A stretch of 64,000 nt of DNA from Diabrotica undecimpunctata. Taxonomy: Eukaryota > Arthropoda > Insecta > Coleoptera > Chrysomelidae. Positions 13,601 through 25,600 of this stretch are shown piece after piece (the stretch's first letter is position 1; the number at the start of each line of letters is the position of its first letter). The notes under the pieces were generated by a model that saw only the letters and a program-made list of their open reading frames with translations, did not search any database and had not been told where the DNA came from. The position numbers and the translations under genes were made by a program. The stretch spans positions 68,446,660 to 68,510,659 of the forward strand of contig NC_092810.1 in assembly GCF_040954645.1 (NCBI RefSeq), in the 5' to 3' direction.

Positions 13601-16600
13601 CAACTCAACAATATTGGCAATATCATTTTAAAGTCGTCTACTTTAAAATGTATAATATATGTCTGAATTGTCAATATAGATGAGTCAGATAAAATTAAAT
13701 TAATAGAAGAATTTTTCACTAAGTAACAAAAACAAAATTTGTTTAATTTACTAATGTTTGTATTTTGAGAACGATTTCCGAAGTGGAAATTGAAACGTCA
13801 ATAAACGTATTTTAACCTTTAATTGTGGCTTATTCCCAGTTAAATAGTAATTAATTTAAAATGCCACAAGAAAATAGCTTCAGAACAATATAATGGAGAT
13901 ATCTCATACTACCACTATATCAGTGCAGTTATCAATTCAACTCTATTCAACTAACACTTCACCCCACCTTGTGGCGAGCGTAGCTCAATGGCTAAAATAG
14001 TGGTATTCTAAACAAGAATGCACGAGTTTGATCCTCGCCAACGGCAACATTTTCATTTCTAAAATTATACAAGCCATGTTTCAAAGGACACATAAAGTCG
14101 TCGGTCCAGGCTACGTAAGTAGTCGTTAAGTCATGTTAGGGACGCGCTTGCGAGACTGAAAACCTTAGACCTCCAGACCTTAGCCAGGTCACACGACCTT
14201 TTTTTTTCGATCCACCTACAATTTAGTCTCTATCATTATATTTCGTTACCAGGCCCGAATTCCAAATAATGTATTTTATAAATAAAGGAGAAAAAATTAA
14301 CGTTTTAAGATGTCAATACATATGAATGCAATTAATTTCGAAGGCTTCTTCTTTAAATTACGTAATAAATGAACAAGCTATCAGTACAACAGAGGCATTT
14401 AAGTGATGAGATATAATTAGTTTGTTCCAAGAGACCATGGAACAGGCGAAACAGTGGACGTCACTCGGCGAACGTGCTCCGAAGAACGCGAAGATTGTCC
14501 TATCGGCCGGAAAGGTGACGGCCACAATTTTCTCTGATTCGCAAGTTGTGATTCACATTGACAACCCGGAGAAGGGCAAAACGGTCATAGGGCTCTACTA
14601 CGCTGAATTATTAGGCTTATTCGACGCCGAATTGCACAAAAAACGTCTCCATCTGGCGAAGAAAAAAGTGCGCATCCACTATATTCTCCAAATTTGGAAC
14701 TTTCTTTTCTTTTCAAAGTTAAAAAAATCACTCGTCGAGTAGAAATTTGAGTCGAATGAAGAGGTCATCACCGCCACGGAGACCAATTTTGCAGGCTTTG
14801 TGGAAACGAATTTTTCAGAAGGGTTAAAGAAACTGTAGCATCGCTGGGTCAAGTGTATCGAGCTAAAAGGAGACTACGTTGAGAAATACATCGCCACTTT
14901 TCCAAAATTTTCGTTTTTTTTTGCAGGCTAAGTAGTTATCATCGGACTAGGATAATAGTTCGTTTATTTTTAAAAATGTATTTTCATAATAATATTCAAT
15001 TCGGAAGGCGAAAAGCTATACTAAAGACTGTATTAGAACTTGATTTTTTAACAGTGAAAACGTGACCGCACAATTAATTGGATATTTAACATTTTATCCT
15101 TCTGTTAATTTATCTGTCAAAAGTACTTACCAAGAGATTAAATGTACATGACATTCTCTTGTCACGATTCTTGTTGCCTTGAATAACATTTCTGTAATCT
15201 AGGAGGCGTTCCAGAAGTCGGGTTATGGAACTTATAAAAGCAACACCGCTTTCTTTCCAAACTGGTTCCTCGGACTGCACCCGATCTAGTAAGCTAAAGA
15301 TTTTTTAGAAATTAGATAAAGAAATGTCAATAATTAGGAAATAAATTTTAATATAATAAAACATATATGTATAAACATATTTTTGTACTTACACTGCGCT
15401 CAAATGTTCCCTTTCGAATGCAATAAAACAAAAATATTTTAATTTGATTGTACATGGATAACATACAAATATAATTGAACAGATACTGTTTAATACATAA
15501 CAATATTTACTGTAAAACGATACTGTTTTCTCCGAATAATAAGAGAAATAGTATACAAGGTAAAATTGAATATGAATTTCTTTGGAAAATCTAAAACATT
15601 AAGGATAGAAATGATCAACACATATGTCTCAATAGACTGCGCGTCTAAAATTTCCCTCCCTCTAGCATAATTATTACAAATGTCCCACTTAATCAATAAA
15701 AATATTCGATGAGCGCCATTTGGAAAGATAATTTTAAATAGGATCGTGTGACAAGTAATACATAATTTGAAAGCTCGTTTCAACGACATCTATATAATAG
15801 TACGGCTTTATGAATCGGGATAAGGACTGTTTAGTTAAATCCTATTAACGGATTCTGAAGTGTGGTGTTGAATGCAGAAGAGCCGTTAGAATGGCGGGAA
15901 AAATATAATTGATCTAAACAAGGCTTATAACGGCAAATAATTGTACGTATTATGGTGCCTCTTGTTGAAAATATCTCAAATAGAATTGTATAAATGGTAT
16001 TTTGGTTTCACATTTTATAGATTTCTGTGTACAATAACAAACGTACAATATAGCCTAGAAAAAAAATTTGACTGTGAACACAGACAGGATATGTTCGCCC
16101 CAAATCAGAAGAACGGCTTGTTTATCATGCAGTAATGTCTCATTGTAATATTTTATTTACATAATTGCAAAAATACCACATCGACATCATAATAGTAGAC
16201 ATATGTATGCATTATGAATTTTAGGAGTAAAATTATAGTTATAATTCAATTATAAAGCAGATGTATACATTATATTTATAGTCATAGTAATTTACGTAAG
16301 AATATATTTATATGCTTTAAATGTATTTCTTAATAAAGGAATTATCTAAAATACTAGATGGTAGCTGAACATAAAAATATGACCCTCTAAGTTTAGATAG
16401 CGGTTCTTTAACTGTAATATGTATATAGGAAATAAGATTATGACCAGTTGTAAAGCGGAAAAAATGATGGAACGTTCTTTTAAAAGAAGAAAAACTTCGA
16501 TTCGAAATGATCAATTTCACTTGAAGTGTATCACATAATTATCTCCATAATTGAACACACATTTCACTTGATGGAATCAATTATTGCAGATACCATAGAA

Positions 16601-19600
16601 TAGTGATACTTTCCTTCCCACCTCACTGCACACACAGGATGCAGCTTCTGTACATCAGATTTCATGGCCTGTTCAAAGCTATTTGTAAAGCCTACAATGA
16701 TTTTATTTTATCGAACTCTGGCAAAGCAAAAACGATTTAAGATATTGCAAGATTGACAGCCCAGATATATATGCTATTATTTACCCCCATTAAAATCACA
16801 AAGGCTTTCGAAAAAGCCAGAATCTGGCTTGTAAACAGTCTGAATTTTGACGATTCTGATTTTTCTGGAGTGCTCACCAATGGACCTTCCACAAGTTTAC
16901 AAGTGGAAAATAACCGTTCACCAATAACATCTTCTGGAGATTTTGAAATAAATGATACGAACTATCCAACTCTTACCCAAACCCCTGATATGCCTCTGGA
17001 GGATTCTGATCTTCTGGAATTTATTACAGACTTAATGGATTAGGTGCTGACAAAAGTTTTCAGTCAAGCATCTTACCTGAGAGTAACACAGTCTCCTAAA
17101 CGGGCCAAATTAGTAGATATTCGACCATTTCCCATGTTGCAATAAAAGTAGAATAACACAGGTGGTTAAAAAAGGAAAGTCATGCATTTATACTATTACA
17201 CCAGTGATCAGGTATTTGGTAAAATTTGCAACCAAGAACACGGTTGTTCACTTTGTGAGCCGTGGTAAAATTTTATTTGTACGATACAAACTGAACAGTG
17301 GCTTTTATTATCCTAGCAAAATGATATTAGCACCGTATCTAGAGCTAGTGTGGAAAAAGTTCCCATACCTTTAGAAACCAAGGGAATATTTCGGCAAGCG
17401 TCTTACATAAAGTTCAATACCTCATTTTTTCCTTATTATATTCGATATCTTTTTTGTTTATAAGGCTTAGACAGATGCTTCCATGAATTGTCCAAATGTT
17501 ATAAATTGTGCCCCATAGTTGTACAAATCTACACCATGGTGGGGCACAATTTGACAAATGTACCGTTGAAGAAAATTGGACTTTTTTATGTTTCCGTGGG
17601 TTATTCGTAGTTTCATAAATATTCAAAGGCGATAGAAACAACTATCGATTTGTGCATTATCAGTAAAAATATATTAAAATGTCTGGAAAATATTACCTAC
17701 TGAAAAATAATGTCCAAACCTGTCTCCTCCCCTAGAAGAAGAGTACGAGTCGCCGCTAATGATCGTTAGGGAGATAGCCTGGCTATCATAGTCAGGCTTC
17801 GAAAGAAATTTGATACGAAGATGATGAGATAACGATCAATATAAAAATTTAAAGAATATACTTACATTGTATTAAACAATCGCCTGTATTCATCATCACC
17901 TTTGTTTTCTGAGATCAATATATCTAGTTTGTCTATTAATTCACATTCCACTTGTTTGAAATTACCCCTAGCTTTTTGTTCACATTCCATCATATCGAAA
18001 AATATATGCAAAGTTGCCTTCCTCAGTTCTATTTCAGGTACTAATGTAACTTCTAAGAAAGGACCCACCATCGACGGAATAAAATGAAGCTTAAATTCAC
18101 CTAAAAAAAATTAGTAATAATAATAATGAGTAATAATCATAAGTAATAAAAATTGTAGAAGAATAAAAACTGCAGTAGAATAAAACTAATCAAAAAAAAA
18201 TATCATTGTAAATACCTAGTGATATGCCTACTAGGTATTTATGGACATTTTCTTTAACACGAGTCGATCTAAATGGTCTATCATAAATTATTATTGTTAT
18301 TGATTTCTTTAAACAGTATGGAAATTTATTATTTTAACTTATAAAAGGGAAGGATCCCAGTGGTTAGATGTATACCATAGTTTAAAAAAAACTACAGTGA
18401 AGTAAAAAAATTCTGGTGTACAATGGTATATAATATATATTTATTTAAACAATAACTAAAACTAAAACATGATAATAGCCAAACGGATTACAACTTTCAA
18501 AACGTTTTCGTTCTTATCAGACCATCATTAGGAAAAAACATATGATAAATATACTGAGTAAAAAAGGCTAAACACCTATCAACATATATTTATGCGATTT
18601 GAATAATTTTTGGTATGCATGCTCAGTATCGATCACTTGTAATATGATTAAATATTCAACTTGATTTGTCAACTTACTGCAAAAGCTGGTTCAAGAAGGT
18701 GTTGAGGATCCACGATTTCTTATACACTCATTGACACGCCTGGGCATCTTTCTCATGAGGTTGTCGATATATCCTGTTCGATATCTCATTCCAGGATACT
18801 ACTAACAGCTTTTACACCTAAACAGGTGTAAAAGCTGTTAAATTCTGTAGAGGCTGTTGCCAATTCAAGAGCCTGTGATCTATCATGTCCTAGACATGTC
18901 CCAGCTGTTAAATTCTGTATAGGCTGTTGCAGATTCAAGAGCCTGTGATCTATCATGTCCCAGACATGTTCAATTGAAGACAGATCAAAAGATAGTGGTG
19001 ACCAATGTAAATGGTTGATGTGATGTTTGGCGGCAACATGCGGTTTAGTATTGTTGAAAAATTGCATTTTGGATAGTGTTTAGGTATAAGATTAGGCTCC
19101 ACTACTTTCTGAATATAGCGTCGGGCTATCAAATTGCCTCTGATGAAAATTATTGGTCATCTTTTTTTCATTTTTAAGTGGTTATACTTATTTGTAGGTT
19201 TTTCACTGATGATGATCTGATAGGATCGAAAACGTTCTGAAAATTTATAAATCCATTTTGGATACTTTTAAAAATTTTAATAAAATATTTATACCATTTT
19301 ACAAAAGGAAGTTTTTACTTAATTGTTAAGTTTTTTTAACTATGGTATATAGCCAATCACTGGGAGTTTCACTTTTAAATTTTGATTATAAATCTTTTTC
19401 GTTTAGTTGGCTGGTATCCTCGGTAAGGCAGATGTAGTCTCCGTTTCGTGTAGGGGTCAGTATGTAACACATTTAAAAGGTAATCCAAAGGTTATTACAC
19501 ATTTTCGAGTAGCTCTTTGCAATTCGCTAAATATTTACTATGTTTTTTTTCAGATTAATAGTCAAAATTTAAATCCTTTTTATTCATTATATTAATGTGG

Positions 19601-22600
19601 AAATACTTACTTTCAGGTTTTCACTAATGATGGTCTGATAAGACCGAAAACGTTCTGATAAAAATTGTAATCCGTTTGGATATTTTAATTTTTTAGTAAA
19701 ATGTGTTAGTTAATATATCATTTTACACCAGAAGTTTTTTACTTCACTGTAAGTTTTTTATTATTATTTTGCTCCTGAACTTGGTATAAGGCAGTAAGCT
19801 AAATTGTATTATTCTGTGATTACTTATTTTCTTTTCTTTTTCTTCCTTTAACAGCCTGTTTCCATCCGCATTTGAAAAAAGTTTGGTAATATCACTTATT
19901 AAAAAATATGTTTATACTTCTCTCTAGTTCTTTAACAAATTGTTAAATAAAAAATATTTCTAATATGCGTATTGCCGATAGCAAAATATGAAAACTATAT
20001 ATAAATTTTGGTGTGGCAAAATTCGCTGCTGTAATGACTTTCACAGAACTCTAAACGACAGTATCGTCACCCACTACGAATATAATGCGACTGTTTACCA
20101 TCCCACATCTGCAACAGCCGTGAGTTTAGTCAGCAGCATTTCATATTTTTCTAGAAATTATTCTTATATTTTTTATCATTGGATACGTTCAGACGACCTC
20201 AGCGACTGGACAGCTGACTAAGCAGTAGCATTCAGTCGCCTCGATGAAAAGCCGCTGTTAAATTTTCTAAGCCTACTTTATTTCTGCTGGATGAACTTTT
20301 GGGCGTGGGCGTGGTTTTAAGTTTTTAATGAAAATTTCGATTGATCTAAAAAATGGATTTACCATGCAATAATAAAAGTACATTTTGGTACTGTACGAGA
20401 ATATTTATTTATAGTAGTATTTATGTAAATACATATTGAGGTCATATTCGTCAAAACGTCAAATATGAAATGAAATGTCGAGACAAAAGCGTTCAGAATG
20501 TTTTTGTGTGCTGGTTATAAGCATAGACATATATTAACATGTTAATGTATACCTCTCCTCTATTGTTATAAGCCGCCCTTTACAACCACTAAGCCGCTTT
20601 GCGCTTAAAGTCAACTGCTAAATGCTGGTGAACGTACTCATTATAGTTTTATGTTTAGTCTAGTCAAGTCCAGTGCAGTATTTTGTAATTAAAAACTAAA
20701 TAAATAGGGTAAAAGTAATGAATATATAGTATACAGTGTAGTGTATTATAGTTCAATATATTTATACAATTCTGTCGAAGACCAGCATTTGGAGCCAACA
20801 TAAATAAAGTATCAAACTAAAACGTGAAAAGTATATAAAACAATTACCTAACTGAGACCACATAGATAAAATCTGAAATCCCATAAGAACTCTCATATCT
20901 CCATATTTTTCTATAATCTTTTCTCTTTTTACTTCTGAAAACTGTTCTAATTGTAACGACTCTTGAGTCAGGTAGTCAACACTTAAATTGAAATAGTTGG
21001 TCCACAGCTAAAAAATTTATTACTAGTAACTGTAAACAACAATAACAAACAAAAACTTACTTCTTTATCGAAGTATCCAGCACGATTATCTAAAAACTTA
21101 AAAGCTAACGGTTGAGCAAACTCTTGGAGTGCCTTCAAAATCACATTATTGGTCAACATTTTTATGACTAGCCAATCGGGAGGAAACACCTCCATTCTTA
21201 CGAGATTTCTAAATACTAAAAAAGCTCTAAGGAGAAAATCTTTTAGTGGTTTTCTATCTTGATGAGGTCCCATTACAACTTCCCATAGTCTTTTGTAATG
21301 AAATTCGTCAATGAGTTGTAGTATTCCGATCAAACATGCCACTAAACATCCCTAAAATAAATAAAAAAATTAACGTATATATCCGTAAATAAAATTTTTG
21401 AAAAATGTAGTTTCCAATATTAGAAAGAGGCAAAATGTGTTATTATTGTACGCTGATAACGTTCTAAAGAATTTTAGCAATCTACTTACAAAAACTTTAA
21501 CATCCTTGTCAATACTAGTTAAAATAGTTTGAATAAGGACTTCGAGGATAGCTACACACAGAGTATCAACATCATGGTGTATACAATTATTGACTTTTCC
21601 ATGTTCATCTCCAGACTTCCGTTGCTTAAACAAGTAACCTAAGATTTCCCCGAGGATATCTGTACAAAGTTTTAGTTCTTCCCTTCTTATCAAGTGGTAC
21701 CTTAAATGTTTGCACGTTGTCGCAAGAAGAATGTTACGAGATTCTGAAATAAATATACAACATTATTACTATTACAAAAAATATGATGCTACAATTATAA
21801 CAATTAATTCTTTCACAGAAAAGTTGGTCACGAGCGTAGAATAGTTTTTGTCGTTGTGGGACAAGGCTATCACATCCGGCACTGTTTAAAACCATATAGA
21901 GGCGAGATAATTGTTGCGAGTTGTGATCGACAAGAATTAAAAAAGATATACAAATACACCGAGAAATACCAGAGAAATATAGAAAATAAATAAAGAAAAA
22001 GAAAAAAGCTTTCGTTGTAGTAAAAGGCACGGAAACTGCACTGGTGTTCTCCATAATGTTTAACACTTTGCTAAATTTTAGGTATAAAATAAATATATGT
22101 GTGATTAACCCGTTGTTCATAGTTTTGCATATTTTGTTACATGTTTTTTTAATAAATAGTATTCTTGCATAATGTTATTTAACGTAAATTTCTTTCACCT
22201 ACTTATTTAATAATTTTTTTCTGAAACAAATACTACCGTGCTAAGGATAATTTATATTCAAAGTAGATATACGAAGTACTAAAATATCAAATATGTAATT
22301 TTTGTTAAAAAAATCGGTTGCCTGTAAAGTCGGTTTTACGGGCGAAGATTTTACGTGACAACGTCTTTTTCTCGGTAGAATATTTATTGATATGAATATT
22401 ATTAAATTGCACAATAGGAACAAGGAATTGAATGAAAATAAGAATTGCACAAATTCTAACTATAGAAATAGATTTTGTTTACTAAAACATTGTACATGTA
22501 AACTTAAACTTAACTAATTTCTATTTGAGTGATTTTGTTGAGGATAGGACGATGATAGGAGAAATATGAAATGAAAGGAAGTGTTTCTGCTGTAATGTGT

Positions 22601-25600
22601 CTTGAACGCCAAGAACGCTCGAGAAAGACAGAGACACAAGCACGGAAGCACGCACCGATTCAACGCGCCTAATTCTCTAGTGCTGCGCGCGCAGCGGACC
22701 GATCATGTTTGAGTGGGAGAGAGACGCAAGGCATTCGCCGGTCCGGCGGGCCTCTCTCTCGTTCGGTGACTCACTGTAACAGACGTGAGCGGGCGTTACA
22801 CTTTTTCATGAATGACTCCGAGCCACAACCTAATTTAAGACGTTGTCACGTCAAAAATACTTCGGAGTAAACTAGAACATTTTGTCAATTTAAATAGTGC
22901 TGGTTAGATTGACCATATGTCTGTTAGAGTGTACCGTTTTTGAGACGTCTGCGATTACGGGTTAAAGATAGGGTTTTGGTAAATATATTTAACCTTTTAT
23001 TTTCAAATGAAAATACTTCTACTAAAAATAAAACAATTATGGGAAACATTTTAATTTGTTTATGTACAGTTTCCAACCTAAAGTATCTAAACTTTTTATT
23101 AAACATAATTAAATTACAATCGGCATTCCTAATGATCATTAGGCTAATTTGCTTAATGTGTTTAGGATCTTTGTAAGCGTTTATATTATATTTTACATCT
23201 CAAGCACAACAGTTAGAAAGTTTCTTCATATTGATTTAAACTCAATATATTGTAATTCAAACTGTACTTTCAAGTGACCACCATGCCTAGACGTAAGTTG
23301 GATATTGATGAAATAATTGAAAATTTGCATAAATACTTTATCATGGAAAGAGACAATGTTGGATCTTTAAGGTTATTATTATGTATAAATCAACGCGTTT
23401 GTGGCGCACTCGAGATAAGTGAAAGTTAGCTAAAACCTGTAATGAAGACTGTCAGAGATTCTCAAGAAGATCTTAGTGTGACTGAGTATCACGAAGACAA
23501 GAAAACAACTCGTAAACATTCTAGGAGCATGACTTACCTGATGGAGAAAAATTTTAAATTCGCAATATTTGAATGCGTGAAAACAATCAACATGTCAGTT
23601 TAGATACTTTACTGGCCAAGATAAGAGAAAGACAAGTTTCTGAAATTAAGAGGACTAGCCTTTGGAAAGTGTTAAGAGATTTAGGATTTAAATTCAAAAA
23701 AGAAAATAATAGGTTACTTTTATACGAAAGGAGTATTGTGGTTCAGGAAAGAATTAAATTTTTGACAGAATATACTAGACTTAAATCTTAAAATGCAACA
23801 TTCGTATACTTAGATAAGACATGGTATTTGCAAAGGGTGGAATTAAAAGAATTTGGCAAGACGACAGCATAAAATCAATAAAACACACAGATAGCGAAGG
23901 CAAAAGACACATCATTCTTCATGTAGGAAGGAAAGAAGGTTTTATAGAAAACGCAGATTTGATTTTTTCTTCAAAATCAAAATCTACTGATTACCATGAA
24001 AACATGAATGCAGATATGTTTGTTAAATGGCTTGAAGAGAAACTGTTACCTAGTCTGAGTGAACCAGTAGTTATAATTTTAGATAATGCACCTTACCACT
24101 CGGAGATTTTGGAAAAACAACCAAAACAGTGGTGGAACGTACCGAGCATAAAAATTGGTTAATTAAAAATAATATCAATTTTTCAGAATACGCCTTCAAA
24201 TCAGAGTTACTGGAAATTTCAAAACGTAATGAAAAACCAACAGTTTATATAGTTGACCAAATTGTATCAAATTACGGACATCAAGTACTACGGTTAGCGC
24301 CGTATCACTGCCAGTTTAATCCCATCGAACACATCTGGGGTATATGTAAAACGTATTATGATAATCACGTTGGATGCAGTGACGATGCAGTTAGGGAAAT
24401 GTGACAAGAAGCTCTTAACACTGCAACTCCGGAAATATGGGCCAAAACTGTATGACATGTATGTTTGCATAATATTTTGAGACATAACCTTTTTACTTGT
24501 GGTCCAATATTAGTAATTTTTTAGACAAGTAGAAGGAAAATCATTGCAGATTAATTCTAAATATTTCCGAATAACGTCAGCTGACTTAATTAGCAAATCG
24601 AAATTATATGACCGAGTTTGATTCGAGAAAATTGTCAAAATTGACATATAATACAGAAGTTATTTAAGATCAATTTTTGTTGACATTTTAAAGAGATCGT
24701 TTTTTATGTGAGTCTAAACTACAATTTTCACCAAAAAATAGATATAGCATTTTTCATATAAGAATGCTTGCACGTCACAATTTATATAAAGTGACGTCAC
24801 TTATAATTAAAATTTCCAGAACGTCAACCTTAAGAGTTTAAATTTTCCTAACACAGCTAATAATACGAAACCCATACAGAACTGCTCGATCTTTCATAGG
24901 CGTCAACGCGTCAACATGGTGTAATAATCAGAAAAATGTAATCATCATTATATTGGAAATTTTAGAATTATATTGATTAAATAACCAAAAACATTTGTTA
25001 TTATTAATAATACAAATTTTGTGAAATAACTAATATTCCACAGTCTAATATTCCACTCTAATCAATTATATTGATTAAATAAATAACCAAAAACATTTGT
25101 TATTATTAATAATACAAATTTTGTGAAATAACTAATATTCCACAGTCTAATATTCCACAAAATAATAATTTTAATTAAATAGATTAGACAATTGTACGCA
25201 ACTGATACGTGAATACTTCAAATTTTATTGACAGTTCAGCGTGTGGCAAAATTGTTTGAAGTGTTGCCGCTGTTTAGAGTAAGAATTTTGTTTATGTTTT
25301 GATTTCTTAGACAATTTGATCATAATATAATGTATATTAATAAATTGTATTTATAAATACACATTAAATTTAGATTAATAGCTTTAAAAACTAATTATTG
25401 TTGTGTATTGTGATTGTGCTATGCCAAAACAAATGAATATGTAGAAAGCTGTTAAGCTTTCATATAAGATAGATTATTTTGAACAAGAAATAATGGCGGG
25501 ATATTTTTGCTATTAAAGCTGTAAAAGAGGTAAGTTTAAAGTTTAGAATATATAATTTTATATTAAAATGTTTTCTTATGAATTTTAGTGTGTTGCAGTA

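Larger units (their letters stand above)
9807..13887. mobile_element. Penelope-like element, head-to-head inverted pair with 13-bp target duplication
   Basis: Two copies face away from a shared 5' junction: a longer minus copy (9807-12119) and a 5'-truncated plus copy (about 12130-13853). The arms of about 1.72 kb differ at only a few bases, and the 380 shared codons are identical in protein. The same 13 bases, ATATAATGGAGAT, flank the unit directly at 9794-9806 and 13888-13900. Thirty-four extra bases sit at the right end before the duplication. Penelope elements are known to insert as truncated inverted or tandem pairs. Near-identity of arms implies recent insertion or gene conversion. Confidence 0.92.
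18345..19765. mobile_element. Three copies of a hammerhead-like repeat end around a Tc1 remnant
   Basis: A minus-strand unit (18345-18535) and two plus-strand units (about 19190-19372 and 19600-19765) share CTGATGATG-stem-CGAAAACGTT, then a body (AATCCGTTTGGATA) and a tail with ACTATGGTATA. The first and third form inverted ends around the region. Between them lies a Tc1 transposase remnant. It is either a composite non-autonomous element or several insertions of one repeat family. Confidence 0.6.

Noticed and set aside
13972..14040. Possible functional tRNA gene
   Set aside because: Boxes A and B are present but acceptor and T stems cannot both form, and a SINE body follows that is repeated at 55.8 kb.
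16753..17043. Possible small host protein with an acidic tail
   Set aside because: Upstream sequence in the same reading context aligns with a pogo/Tigger transposase end, so a transposon remnant is the better explanation.
21734..22120. 128-codon minus-strand ORF
   Set aside because: Begins in intron sequence and overlaps the acceptor of DOCK exon j; it is intron read-through.
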